Shown piece by piece: positions 20,209-30,894 of a stretch of DNA of 64,000 nucleotides. The notes under the pieces were generated by a model. The model was given only the letters and a program-made list of their open reading frames with translations. It made no database searches and was not told where the DNA came from. The stretch comes from Piezodorus guildinii (Eukaryota > Arthropoda > Insecta > Hemiptera > Pentatomidae), in the NCBI GenBank assembly GCA_023052935.1, contig CM041294.1, positions 18,996,635-19,060,634 on the forward strand, written 5' to 3'. Within the stretch, counting starts at the first letter, position 1. Each line of letters begins with the position of its first letter. Made by a program: the position numbers and the translations under genes.

Positions 20209-21150
20209 CAGTAAACCCTCGTTTTAACGAACTCCAAGGGACCAAAAAATTCTCGGTTCGTTATAAAAGAATTCGTTATATCCGAAAAATATATTTTATG
20301 TATGTTATATGTCTTGGTATAAATTCAGGTGGTCAAAAAGAAATGTTTTCAATACATCAATCGCTTTCAGGCACATGTTTATTTAGAAACTACAAAAGCA
20401 GTTGTACTATTCACTATGTACATATATCTATCTTATTTCAAATTTTATATAATACTTTAAGATTAACATAAACCATCATTCAAAATACAAAACTTAAAAA
20501 GGGACTTACAATGTCAATATCACAGCTATCCATATAAAGTTGAAGTAATAAAATTTTTTTATTGCAATGAAGACGCAACGGAGGCATCGATTTTATCTTT
20601 ATTAGCGATGATCGTTGATAGAGGAGATTTTGATATCCCGTATTTTCGACTTCGACTCAATTTTTTATCTACTTCTTGGAGAATCACAAACCTTGTATTT
20701 AAATCAATGGATTTTCTCTTTGACATAGTGTGCGGAGCGGATGCGTACTTAAAACGGAAAGCAAGACTGAGTTGACCTCGTAGGAAACTTGAATTAAAGC
20801 AAGTAATAAAAACAGAAAAACTATCTGAAACTCTAGAAGCCATAAGCTGTCACAGACTGAATCACAGAATTCAGCTGAATAAGAGGTAAGAAGGATTTGG
20901 AGAGAAAGACGCCGGTCTTTACTAGGAATTAAGACGTATCGTAATTTTTTTCTTCTTTATTTTTCGTAATAACCGAACAAATTCAATTCTGAGGTCCACA
21001 AAAGTAGTTCGTTAATTCGTTGTAAGAGAATTTTTCGTTATAAACGAGGAAAAAGCATATTTTTCTATTCATTTTTCAAGGGACCGCAACGATAGTTCGT
21101 TATAAACGGGTGTTCGTTATAACCGTGTTCGTTAAAAAGAAGGTTTACTG
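20209..21150 (-). mobile_element. Tigger/pogo-like element, internally deleted
   Basis: It begins CAGTAAACCCTCGTTTTAAC and ends with an inverted, imperfect counterpart GTTAAAAAGAAGGTTTACTG, each next to TA, the pogo/Tigger target. At 942 bp it is far shorter than an autonomous Tigger. Only the N-terminal DNA-binding part of the transposase remains inside; the DDE catalytic domain is gone. A related copy oriented the other way occupies 37.9-40.2 kb. Confidence 0.85.
20559..20726 (-). pseudogene. Tigger-like transposase, psq/CENP-B N-terminal HTH
   Basis: A 55-codon minus-strand frame starts MSKRKSIDLNTRFVILQEVD and continues to PLSTIIANKDKI before a stop. This is the usual opening of Tigger/pogo transposases: a psq-type helix-turn-helix that binds the transposon ends. 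I take the internal MSKRK methionine as the true start, because the 39 residues before it in the same frame have no family resemblance. Truncated after the first DNA-binding helix set. Confidence 0.75.
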
Positions 21151-21391
21151 TAATGAACTCTTGGAAGAAAAATGTAGATGCCAAAGCGATCTGAAAATAG
21201 TTTTTTTTTTTTTTTAGACTGTTGATGAGAGATGTTCTGTCTCTTGTCTTAATTTAAGTTATAATTTATTTTTCAGTACTAGTGAGCTTTGACGACAGTT
21301 CGTAACTCAGAATTTTAGAGTAATATTTTTGATGTATAATATTTTTCGCTAGGAGCTTCCGATTAGGAACTATATTGGTCAAATGAAGTTT
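21151..21391. other. Spacer
   Basis: Includes a short T run at 21201-21215. No gene or repeat is recognised. Confidence 0.4.
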
Positions 21392-21664
21392 TAGATTATT
21401 TAACGTCTAATTACTTTATGCTACTGTGGAAAATCGGATGATGCCACAGTGTGTCATAAATTTTGCCTTTTTACATTTAGTTAGGATAGGGATCTTGAAC
21501 GAGTACATGACATCGTACAGTCTCGGGACTACCTTTCTACGTCCACCCCGAAAGATAGCATATTTAAGGATTTTTTATTCCCATTACAAAATCCAAGGAC
21601 CACCTGCGGGTTTGAATCTTTGGCTTAGAAGTCTGTTATACTAGCCCTGCTACATGCTGATCCC
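21392..21664 (-). mobile_element. S1 SINE, old diverged copy
   Basis: All S1 landmarks are recognisable but many positions differ, for example the B box region reads 'gcgggtttgaatctttgg' on the plus strand. It lies beside the tandem repeat that follows, which was later hit by a younger S1. Confidence 0.75.
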
Positions 21665-22395
21665 AAAAACGTTACGTTTTGCTACATTGAGTGCAGGTGC
21701 TTTGTTTGTTTATTCGTTTAACGTCACTTTTATGCTACTATGGCTAATCGGACGATGCTACATTGGGAGTCCTAAATTTTACCTATCCAGGTTTTATTAG
21801 GATAGGGATCTTTAACGAGTACCTGACATCGCACAGGCTCGGGATGATTAGGGACCACCTTTTAACGTCCCCTCCGAAGGACGGCATAACTAAGGATTTT
21901 TTACTCCCGTTAAAAAATCCTAGGGCCACCCGTGGGTTTGAACCCGCGACCTTTGGCATAGAAAGCTGTTATGCTAACCACTACGCTATGGGTGACCCCA
22001 GGTGCTTTATTGACATGCTTCGTGTAAAATATGCTGTGTAGGTATGGATGAAGTTATTTCCGAAATTAACATTTGTCACTACAACCTACTGTTTGGCAGC
22101 TATATTATTTTAAATAAAAAAAAAGTCACATTTTGCCTTAATTTGTTTTGTGTTTAGGGCTTAATTGATACGCTTACTGAAAAAAAACAAAAACAACTTT
22201 GTGTTGGTGTAGCTCGCATTAAAAATTTGAAGTTATTTCTGTATTTTACATTTGTCACCAAGATTTATTGTTTAGGAGCTATGTTGTTTTAAACGAAAAA
22301 GTCACGTTTCGCCTACATTTGTTTAGTGTTGGCGCTTTTTTGACACGCTCTTATCACTGTTGGTGTTTCTCGAATCAATATTTTGAAGAAATTTG
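21665..22395 (+). repeat. Short tandem array, period about 180 bp, split by a SINE
   Basis: Three units share 'gaagttatttc.g.a.t..acatttgtcac' and 'aaaaagtcac.tttcgcct.cattt' (about 21665-22047 without the SINE, then 22048-22227 and 22228-22395). The units are diverged. The SINE at 21704-21998 is inserted in the first unit. Confidence 0.6.
21704..21998 (-). mobile_element. tRNA-derived SINE S1
   Basis: Full length with a TTTGTTTATT-type tail on the plus strand. An exact 10-bp duplication CAGGTGCTTT (21694-21703 and 21999-22008) flanks it. It contains a small extra insertion (ATGATTAGGG) in the body relative to other copies. Confidence 0.92.
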
Positions 22396-22781
22396 TCAGA
22401 AATTTTAGCGCAGAATATTTTTTGTTATAATAACAATAATAATAAAAATTTTTATTAATATAATACAACATTTCTTTTCTCTTTTTTTTCTATAAATACA
22501 AAATAAAAACATTCTTGCTTTGGATTACTCCGTCAGCAGAGTTGCAAATATTATAAATTGAAATAAAAAAATGAAGAAATAATAATAGTAATATTACACT
22601 TAGATAAGTAAAAAATTAAAAAGGAATCATAAAACCACATATCAAACTAATAAACGGATCAGTGAAGAAAATACCAATGATAAACGTAAATTTTAATAAC
22701 CTATAGCAATTACTTATTTAAATTCCGAAAGTAAAATTCTTCAACAAACTGTCTTCCTTTTTCTTTTCTTTTTTTTCCTTC
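22396..22781. other. AT-rich DNA
   Basis: Microsatellite-like AAT tracts and poly-T. The last part (22760-22781) is the A-rich tail of the adjacent LINE relic, seen on the other strand. Confidence 0.45.
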
Positions 22782-23090
22782 TTAATTATAATTAAATTCT
22801 TGAACTAAAAAAGCTCTATAACGTAATGCTTCTCTTAAAAATTTTACTAGGACAGTCCAGTTAGAGACGTTTAAAAGATAAATGACTTCACTGTCTGTTA
22901 ACGTTGCACTATTCAAAAATTTGATTCTATATGGTCTTACTATAGGGCAGATGGCAATTAGGTGCTTAACATTTTCAACTTCTTTTAAATTACAAAGAGG
23001 GCATAGTTGACATATATTAGTTCTAAACGATTTATAATTTAAATTTTATAATTCTGCGCGGCTTTTTAGTATTAATTTAAATTATAGATA
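22782..23090 (-). pseudogene. Non-LTR retrotransposon C-terminus with CPLC motif
   Basis: One minus-strand frame runs, with a single internal stop, from KSRAEL through CPLCNLKEVENVKHLIAICP to a stop at 22782. The C-x2-C-x~11-H-x4-C spacing is the zinc-knuckle-like motif near the C-terminus of several LINE ORF2 proteins. After the stop an A-rich run could be the retroposed tail. The catalytic domains are missing. The clade cannot be assigned. Confidence 0.65.
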
Positions 23091-23279
23091 AAATTAAAAA
23101 ATCATGTTATATGGTCAAGCCACATTTTATAATAGATGTGATTCTCAGATAACTCGGTTATTATTGATAATTAAGTTAAAATGTAAGGTATTATGGAATC
23201 AGAATATTTTATTGGAATTATATGAATGAAAATCGAAAGAAAAGAAAAGGAAATAGTAGGCACAGTTTTGCATAAATGC

Positions 23280-23430
23280 TTTTAGTTTATTTTTTTCAAT
23301 AATGAACCTTTTTAATCGAACAAAAAAAAAAAAATTAACCCCTTAAAAATTTGAGAGCTTGCGTTTCAACATGCTTAGAATCTGAATAACGAATCTTCAG
23401 AAACAGTTCTTTATTGAGTAATATTATAAT
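23280..23430 (+). repeat. Second copy of the dispersed repeat of 1374-1830
   Basis: Shares TTTGAGAG.TT.CGTTTCAA and 'gaat.tgaataacgaat' with the split copy near the left edge of the window, here without a SINE. Confidence 0.5.
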
Positions 23431-23489
23431 CAGTCCAATTTAGGACATTTTTAATAGTGATAAAGTACAACATTCACACAATAGAATAG

Positions 23490-24360
23490 AATAGAAAAAT
23501 GAACTTTATTCTGGGACATAGTCCCTTAAGAATAACATTGATGTTACAAATAAATATAGCTCTTCTGGCCAGAATACATTAAATTGATTGAATTATTACA
23601 AACTAAATTATTTACATAAATAAAGTATATTAAAAAAAATATATATATACACACACCTACATACATACATACAAAAATCACAAAGTAATAATAATAATAG
23701 TGATAATAAGTAAAATAGAATGAGAAAATAAAAACAACTAATTTTCCGAGAAAAAAAAAACAAAACAAACAAAAGCAAAGTCAAATAAGCATTTAGTCAT
23801 TATAATTAATAAATTATCAGATTTAAGATCAACAAGCGTCTGTGAGGGATAATAGATGCTGGAAAAGAAGATATTTAAATGTGAATAAGGAAGAAGAACG
23901 ACGTATATTGGAAGGAATGGAATTCCAGAATGCAGTGGAACGGGCAAGAAAGGATCGATCAAAGGCTTTTATTCTGTGGGATGGGATATAAAGGTCGGAG
24001 TGGCGCGATCTTGTCCCAAGCAAGTGAACTGAGGATTTAAATTGAAGGAGACTGTGGATATAGGAAGGATGCTGGGATTTTATCGTTTGGTAGAGAAAGG
24101 ACCCAAGGAAGTACTGTCTGCGTGTGGAAGGGAGGAGCCACTTCAACTCGGCATAGAGGTGAGTCACGTGAGTCCGTCTCGAGGTACCAAAAACAAATCT
24201 CAAACAACAATTCATAATACGCTTTACTCTGTTCTCAAGTACCATACAGAGGCCACCGTACACCGCACAGCCGTAGTCAAAGTGGGGAAAGATGAGTGAG
24301 GAGACAAGGATTTTACGCGTGGATTCGGGAAGAAGGTGACTGGAGCGATGGAAAACCCAC
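23490..24360 (-). pseudogene. L2/CR1-like LINE, 3' part
   Basis: The last about 175 codons of the open frame ending at 23829 match the C-terminal region of L2/CR1-type reverse transcriptases: PHFDYGCAVYGG, then HLYAELKWLLPSTRRQYFL, SYIHSLLQFKSS, then FDRSFLARSTAFWNSIP and a final FKYLL block. No stop interrupts this part. The 3' UTR ends in a stem-loop GGGACTATGTCCC followed by AGAATAAAG at 23505-23525 and a short TTCTATTC-type repeat. It is 5' truncated within the protein. A sister copy on the other strand lies 500 bp away. Confidence 0.8.
23513..23525 (-). other. LINE 3'-terminal stem-loop
   Basis: GGGAC/GTCCC with a 3-nt loop, next to AATAAAG in LINE sense. Equivalent hairpins occur at 26090 and 56466. 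Conservation at the 3' end suggests it helps the reverse transcriptase recognise its RNA, as known for some LINEs. Confidence 0.55.
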
Positions 24361-24885
24361 AATATATACAAAACGATAAATTTATATAATAATAATAATA
24401 CAATATACATATATACAAAACAAAATCAATAAAAATATATACAAAAGTCACTCATACCTATATACAAACCTCAAGCATACAGCACGTGAGTGGAGAATCT
24501 AGCCAATGCTAGAACTGGATAAGGATTGAGCTAGAGGATTAGGGAGATGGATAAGGTTCCGATGGAATTTAGAAAATTTTGATGGTATAAGGTCTAAAAT
24601 AAATGGAATATTTAGTTTTCGGTGCAAGGTGAGGTTCTGAATAACGAATCAAAATAAATCCGTATCTCCTAATTAATAAATAAATAAATACTAATTTTTT
24701 TTGGTTTTAGTGCCATTCGGTAGAGAATTAAATTGTTGACAAAATTAAAAATGAATCAATGAAATTTGTTAACAACTAGCTGAGATATTGCGTTTTTAAA
24801 TCAGCTGTAGTGATATGATGTTATCCTTTGAATTATTGGTTTTCATATTACTTAATTCAAATATTAGTTAATTCATAGTATCCAA
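24361..24885. other. AT-rich spacer with repeat remnant
   Basis: Contains a 3' remnant of the 1374-type dispersed repeat near 24635-24695. Otherwise unremarkable. Confidence 0.4.
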
Positions 24886-26130
24886 CTGTGCTTTGCGCTG
24901 GTTTCAATCCTTCCTCTCCGATCGTTCTCAGTATGTAGTAGTGCCAGATCAACCTCCTTCCAGTACCCTGCCTCTATCCTGTGGTGTCCCTCAGGGATCG
25001 TCTCTATCTCCTACCCTATTCGCTATTTACATCAATGACCTCCCTCTCCATATCCATCACTCTATATACCAGCTCTATGCTGACGATTTCCAAATATACC
25101 TTTCCTTCCCACCTTCCGACCTATTACCAGCTACAAAAAGACTACAAAAGGACTTAGATCGGAAAAGTCACTGGGCTGTAGTCAATAAACTGAAACTAAA
25201 TGTCGATAAAACAAAAGCCATTGTAATAGGATCCCATCACCTCTTGAAAACTGTTCCATATATCCCAACCCTCTTCATAATGATAACCCTAAAAAGTTTT
25301 ACCCGACCGTCAGGAATCTGGGAGTAACCTTTGATCAAACCCTCTCTTTCAAGAACCATATTTCCGAAATTTCCCGCCGCACCTTTTTTACCTTAAAGCG
25401 ACTGAATTCCCTTCGTCACCTATTCCCGTATGAAACCCGGAAGCTCCTCGTTACCTCGTTACGGTATACGATGGTGTTTCTGGGGATCTCGAGGTAAAAA
25501 TTAAACGCTTAATCAATTACTTTGTCCGATTCATCTTCGGGGTCCCTAGATACACCTCCGTGTCCCAATTTTATGGCGAGTTGAAGTGGCTTTACCCTTC
25601 CAATCGTCGCAAGTATTTCCTTGCGTCATTCCTTTACCAGGTTATCCAATCCCGCCGCCCATCATACATTTTTGACCTCCTACAATTCAAATCCTCTATC
25701 CATCCTCGTTGTACACGCTCCAGGCCTTCAGATATATACAGTGCGGCCCACCGAACTGCACATTTCGACAGATCCTTTCTCATTCGATCCACAATCCTAT
25801 GGAATTCCATTTTTCCTTCCATCCGTCACTCCAATTCTCTTTCTACCTTCAAATCCTGCATATTTAATTACTTAATGAATATCCAGGCTCAATAAAATTG
25901 CCAATAAGCTTTCTTTTAATTATTATTTTTTATTTATTTTTTGTGTGATTGTTGCTTTCTTCACATTTAATTATGTCTAGTTCATATGAGTAATTCTTAA
26001 TTTGTTTATATGTAGTCATAATATACTTTAAATAATATACTTTAAGACTCCAAAGCACACTTTGTACTTTCTGTATTATTTATTCTAAAGGGACATATCC
26101 CAGGATAATAAAGAGTTTATTTATTTAATT
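24886..26130 (+). pseudogene. L2/CR1-like LINE, RT palm to 3' end
   Basis: From RWFQSFLSDRSQ the translation passes CGVPQGSSLSPTLFAIYIND and LYADDFQIYL (the catalytic palm), then VNKLKLNVDKTK. A frameshift at about 25270-25330 separates this from GVTFDQTLSFKNH, and another near 25470 from the C-terminal FYGELKWLYPSNRRKYFL...FDRSFLIRSTILWNSI block that stops at 25895. The 3' UTR ends in the stem-loop GGGACATATCCC and AATAAAGAGTTTATTTATTT. The 5' half (endonuclease) is missing. It is clearly the same family as the minus-strand copy at 23.5-24.4 kb but not a recent duplicate. Confidence 0.85.
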
Positions 26131-26620
26131 TCTTATCAATAGCTATATAAAGAGTTATATTCTAATATTGGTATTTGGAAATAATACACCATAGTTTTTT
26201 AAATGCAAATTTAATTTCTACTAATCTAATCATGACACTAAGATCCTTCCACCCTCGGGAACCCAGGCCCCGTGCTGCCATAATACTGCTTTAACGACCG
26301 CATCACGGATATCTTAGGCCACGCCGAAGGAAAGTGGTCCGAAAGACCTCTTATCGAAGGCCTCTTGTAATCTAACTGGAGCTGGGGCCTCTGGCATTGA
26401 TCCCTGAGTGCTTCTTTATGACTTTCTCGTGGATGGCCAACTTTATTGAAGGTTTATGCCCCTTTGTTCGAAGGTCCAGTGAAAGGCTTCGAAGATATTG
26501 AACCCTCATAAAACTCAAGTAACGATGACTTCTAGTAAGGTGTTCAACCGCTTACCAGCCTACATCTCTATACTAGTTTTGTATACTTAAAAAGATTATT
26601 TTAAATTAATAAAAAAAAGT
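26131..26620. other. No gene recognised; GC-richer patch
   Basis: The part 26230-26530 is GC-richer than its surroundings and has no open frame or repeat that I recognise. Confidence 0.4.
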
Positions 26621-26700
26621 ACCTCTACAACCTATGAAGAGTATTAGATTCATTACATATGAGATCCGTACTGTTCCAAGGACACGGCCAGTGCAAGGAG
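26621..26700 (-). mobile_element. Possible S2 SINE 3' fragment
   Basis: 'acctctacaacc.atg' resembles the reverse-strand start of the S2-related segment at 49905. Only the 3' end is present. Weak. Confidence 0.3.
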
Positions 26701-26828
26701 GATGTGACGGGCCTGATGTGTGTGAGGGAGTGAGGTTATAAACACACAGCTGGTGGGAGCAAAGAGGTTATGTGAAATGGATTTGTCACTGCCTCAAACG
26801 TGTTTATATTTTAGTTCTCTTTATATTT

Positions 26829-27122
26829 GTTCATTTGCTCATTTATTTAACGTCACATTTATGCTACTATGGCTAATCGGACGATGCTACAGTGGGAGTC
26901 CTAAATTTTGCCAATCCAGGTTTTGTTAGGAGAGGGATCTTTACACTCGTACTCACCTGACAACGCACAGGCTCGGGACCACCTTTTAACGTCCCATCCG
27001 AAGGACGGCATAACTAAGGATTTTTACTCCCATTAAAAAATCCTAGGACCACCTGCGGGTTTGAACCCGTGACCTTTGGCATAGGAGGCTGTTATTCTAA
27101 CCACCCAGCTATAAGTGATCCC
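26829..27122 (-). mobile_element. tRNA-derived SINE S1
   Basis: Full length. The exact 12-bp duplication CTCTTTATATTT occurs at 26817-26828 and 27123-27134. A few extra bases lie within the ACTCGTACTCACCTGAC region. Confidence 0.92.
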
Positions 27123-27143
27123 CTCTTTATATTTAATTGAATC

Positions 27144-27431
27144 AGGAGCGCACAATAACAATAATAGAGATAGATGACAACAGCTGGTGAGAGGTTATAA
27201 TGGATTTGTCACGGTAAAATAAAATAATCTTTCTATTATAATAAGATACAGAAAATAAAATAAGAAAAAAAAATGAGCTCTTTATATTTAATTGAAGCTC
27301 ATGTTTATTTCTTATTTTAATTTCTGTATCTTATTATAATAGAAAGATTATTTTATTTTTCAGTGACAAATCCATTGCAACCTCTCACCAGCTGTTGTCA
27401 TCTATCTCTATTATTATTATTGTGCGCTCCT
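27144..27431. repeat. Palindrome with about 135-bp arms
   Basis: AGGAGCGCACAATAA...opens the left arm and its complement closes the right arm. The arms differ at only a few positions and the loop is about 17 bp. The loop sequence CTCTTTATATTTAATTGA also occurs immediately outside the left arm (27123-27140). A third, diverged copy of part of the arm (CAGCTGGTG...GGATTTGTCACTG) lies at 26746-26795. Confidence 0.88.
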
Positions 27432-27585
27432 CATTTGTCTCTCTTCTGGGTTAATTTATTCTTTTTCATTTTCTGTCAAGTGTACCTACAGGACAATAAA
27501 AGAATATTTTTGATACCATTGTGCCGCTATTAATTATTTCACCCTCAAAAAGGTGATTATGCTGATATCACGGTCGCTGTCATAG

Positions 27586-27740
27586 GTTTTCCATTTTTTG
27601 GCTACTCTCTTTATAGAGACTTAATGACCTAAAGTTGAAGAACGTCAGGACTAAAATAAGAGAATAAATCGTTAGCCTGCTTCTGCTGGGGTGTGAACAC
27701 GATATCCAGAGAACCGCAGTCCACATGACCACGCTCCTCA
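27586..27740 (-). mobile_element. Decayed tRNA-derived SINE, S2-like
   Basis: On the minus strand a head beginning GAGGAGCGTGGTCATGTGGA and a B-box-like GTGTTCACACCCC precede a body that ends near CTCTATAAAGAGAGTAGCC, like S2 bodies ('tataaagcgggtaacc'). Strongly diverged. Confidence 0.4.
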
Positions 27741-27801
27741 AATAAATTAATCAACATTATTTTAATAAATAAGAAAACTTCTTTTATTCTTCTTCAAAGC
27801 T

Positions 27802-28277
27802 CTACAACCCGTGAAAGATCCTGGCTTCCTCCAGCAGTAAACACCACGATTCCCTATCTTGTGCTGCGGCCATCCAATTTCCCACATTCAAGTAGTTTCG
27901 CGCTCCATTGGTCACACAATCCGCCCAGCGCAGCCTTGGCCTTCCAACCTTACGACGACTGTAAAGGAGTTCGGTCAGTATTCTCTTTGGAGGCATATAG
28001 TCAGTCATTCGGGCCAGATGTCCTGCCCATCAAAGCCTCCCAAGCTTAATGTAGCGGGAGATATCAGGTTCACGATATAAATCGTACAGCTCTCTGTTGC
28101 TCCTCCGCCTCCATTCATTATTTTCATGAACACCACCATATATTCGATGCAACACTTTCCGCTCGAATATAAGTAGAAACTGGTCCTCAGCTCTGGGTGC
28201 TGTCTAAGTCTCCGAGCCGTAGCATAGTACATGTCGATTAGCGTTTTATACATCGTTACTTTTGTTCGTCTTGTCAC
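27802..28277 (-). pseudogene. RTE-like retrotransposon, C-terminal relic (second lineage)
   Basis: The minus strand starts in one frame (TRRTKVTMYKTLI) and shifts by one base into a frame reading YGSET-stop, FERKVLHRIYGG, NREL-x2-LY, GRL-stop-WAGHLARM, VGRPRLRWAD and finally EEARIFHGL-stop at 27802. These are the conserved steps of the C-terminus of RTE/BovB-type proteins after the catalytic domain. Both internal stops sit where tryptophan or arginine would be expected. It differs in sequence from the RTE copies at 35-39 kb, so it is another RTE-related lineage. Catalytic motifs are missing. Confidence 0.75.
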
Positions 28278-28582
28278 ATGACGGCTGCAGAAATGTTTTC
28301 GAATCCCAAAATATCAATGATTTGCGGCTAATATTTTTCTTTTTATCTCAGCTGCGGTTTCGTTGTTGTGATTTACCTAAGACCCCAAGTATAAAAATTG
28401 TGAATTCTGCTCAAATTCGTATTTTCCTAAAGAAATCTGGGTGTCAAATAATCTTTGTTCAAAAATAAGAAAATTATTCATATGTTTTGATGATAAACTG
28501 CAGTTCACTGTTAATTACTCAGATTGGAATTATTATAGTATTGTATAATTATTATCCTAAAAACTTATGTATAATTATTATT

Positions 28583-28967
28583 GTCTAAAAACTTAAAGGC
28601 TAGAATTTATAAAACTAGTATTCCTCCGACGGTTCTTTACGGATGTGAAACGTGGCCGCTTACTTTGAAGGATGAACAAAGGCTTAAGGTTTTCGAAAAT
28701 AAGATACTGCGTAAAATATTTGGTCCGAAGAGAGGTGAGGCAACTGGGGAGTTTAGAAGGTTGCACAACGCGGAATTGCGGAGTTTGTACCTTGTGAATA
28801 TAATTGAGTTGAGGAACGGATTCCGATAAAGTTGGTATTCGCTGAACCGACTGGTAGGCGTTCGAAAGGTATGCCGAAGCGTCGATGGGAGGATTGCATT
28901 AAGGCTGATCTCGAGGGCATGGGCTTGACCGGCGAACATTGGACGAGTCTGTGTAGGCGAAGTTTGG
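28583..28967 (+). pseudogene. RTE C-terminal segment forming 5' part of a chimera
   Basis: It contains VLYGCETWPLTLKDEQRLKV, then ILRKIFGPKR, GEFRRLHNAELRSLY and, after a deletion of about 60 bp that changes frame near 28808, FAEPTGRRSK and PKRRWEDCIKADLEGMGLTG. This is the same RTE lineage as at 35.2-36.2 and 38.6-39.7 kb. The final residues SLCRRS are reached, and then the sequence switches to an unrelated RNase H domain instead of the usual VVSASNLRVR end. No ATG begins this frame. Confidence 0.85.
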
Positions 28968-29789
28968 AAGAGATCTTCACGGATGCCTCCAAATCCTCTC
29001 ACCAAACTGCAATAGCTGTTATTGATACAGTCAAGGATTACACAATTTCGGTCGCTCTACCTTCGAAATTCAGTATTCTCAGTGCTGAACTGTATGCCAT
29101 TCTCAAAGCAGTTTGTTACAGTCAACGTGAATACTCTAACACCAATATAGTCATATTCACAGACTCGGCATCCTCGTCCAAACTATTGGAAAATGTTTAT
29201 AAAAACAAATTAACAACCTATATAGCTCTAGACATTATCCGGAATATACAAACCGGCAGCAACAGTTATAGCTTCCAATGGATACCAAGTGATATAGGAC
29301 TGTCAGGAAATGAAGCGGCAGGTAGAACCGCCGGGGAAAAACAAATTATGATAGAAAATGCCAAAGTACCTCTCCAAGACCTTTTTAAATGTCTACAGAA
29401 AGAAGCAGTCAAGGAATGGCAGGAGAAATATGACTGGGAGTCACAATTTAAAGGCACAGATTACTATCAAATCCAGCCAACCATTAGCCTTATACCATGG
29501 TTCTCCAATAACCAACAACTTGATAGAAAAGAAATTTCACAATTAGTAAGACTACGGACTAACCATGGCTGCACAAAAAAATTTCTCAGTTTAATGAAAA
29601 TAGAAAAAGATGGCAATTGATTAATGCAAAGTCCCTGAAGGCCCGCGCCATATTCTATTTCAATGCAAAAGTATAGAAAGCAAAGGGAAGTAGTGGTTTC
29701 CCCAGAAACAGAATCAATGTTTTTACATAAGTTAGACAAAGAAAAGTTCATGATCAAGCAATTTTTCATTAACGCTCAATGTAAAATCT
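28968..29789 (+). pseudogene. LINE RNase H domain and C-terminus (3' part of chimera)
   Basis: In frame with the RTE tail, the translation gives IFTDASK (first catalytic D), SAELYAI (E), IFTDSASS (D), then WIPSDIGLSGNEAAG. In active LINE RNase H domains the last block usually reads W-P-x-H-x-G-x-x-GNE-x-AD, so the histidine is D and the final aspartate is G here: the domain is probably dead. Two in-frame TGA codons follow after KIEKDGN, then the frame continues to FMIKQFFINAQCKI and a stop. A poly(A) run of about 26 follows. The donor belongs to an I/jockey-superfamily LINE carrying RNase H. The 262-codon stretch ending at 29620 is uninterrupted across the junction. Confidence 0.82.
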
Positions 29790-29820
<31 letters not shown>

Positions 29821-30063
29821 CACTTCACAGAGTTTAATTTAATTTTAATATTATTTCATTTCTTCTATTTATTTTGAGTCACCTTCCTCTCTCATTTACA
29901 TTATTTTATACTCTATTTAATTAATGTATTGATCTTTTTCTATTATACTTGGTTCCGTAACCTAAGTTTCTATTAAATTATGGCACAACAACAAGTACTG
30001 ACCATATAGGATTTGGATTCAAACCTTGACGGTCATTTGAATAAAAAAAAAAAAAAAAAAAAA
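29790..30063 (+). other. Poly(A) tracts and possible LINE 3' UTR
   Basis: A runs at 29790-29815 and 30042-30063 enclose about 225 bp of AT-rich DNA. The first is the likely tail of the chimera. The second may be the tail of a further retroposed piece. Confidence 0.45.
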
Positions 30064-30879
30064 TTTGTTACATGAAATATGCTCTGTATGTAGCAATTTC
30101 GAGTTGAAAATATATTTTTTCTTTCTTCCTTTTGCTAATTGTATGTAATATATATATAATGCATATCATAAATTTGAGTTGAAGCCAAATCCTTTGTATG
30201 GGAGATTTCCACAAAGCCAATAATAAAATAACTGCAATTCACCGGCACAGTGGAAAGCGCGAACCTTGCAGCACGTCTAACTCTTAATTAAATTATAGAA
30301 AGCCCGATGAGTTGGAAAAACAAATACAAAAATCCGCTTCTGTGAGTAAGAGTTTTTCATGATATTTACTTTTCTCGACAATGATTTGACTTTTAATGGA
30401 GTATTTTACTCGCCATAACGAAACAACGCTAAATGCTAATGTAATAGCAGTAAAAAGTCGAACTCGCCAAAGAATATTAAGAATTAGATTTAATAATGGG
30501 TCGACAATAAATCACCATAGGTGGAATGTGCGCATTCTTGGCAAAGTTCACAATAAAACACATTCCCCGTAGGAATGTAAAGCTCGCTATGAAGCTATAG
30601 CATAATTGAAGAACTGGGTGTAATTATGGTTGAGTACATTAACAAAGGTTTTTATACTTTTTTAAGATTAATTTTATTGTAAGATAATTAATAACTTTTA
30701 AAGGTTTAATTGGGTAAGCCAATAGGATTGAAGGTTTTCAGAAATAGGCGAGGAAAATATGTTATCTGGATTGAAACAGAAATTATTAAGTTAAAATATC
30801 TAAAGTACTATTATATTTTATGCAATTACATCACCACGATTTACAAATCTGAACAATATCGACGTTCGATTCCAATTAT
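30064..30879. other. No gene recognised
   Basis: AT-rich DNA. A 79-codon frame starting at 30710 runs into the adjacent SINE and has no recognisable domain. Confidence 0.5.
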
Positions 30880-30894
30880 AACAAAATATTTACC

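Noticed and set aside
22785..23035. Host zinc-finger gene exon
   Set aside because: The CPLC...H...CP spacing fits LINE C-termini, and an internal stop and A-rich tail follow.
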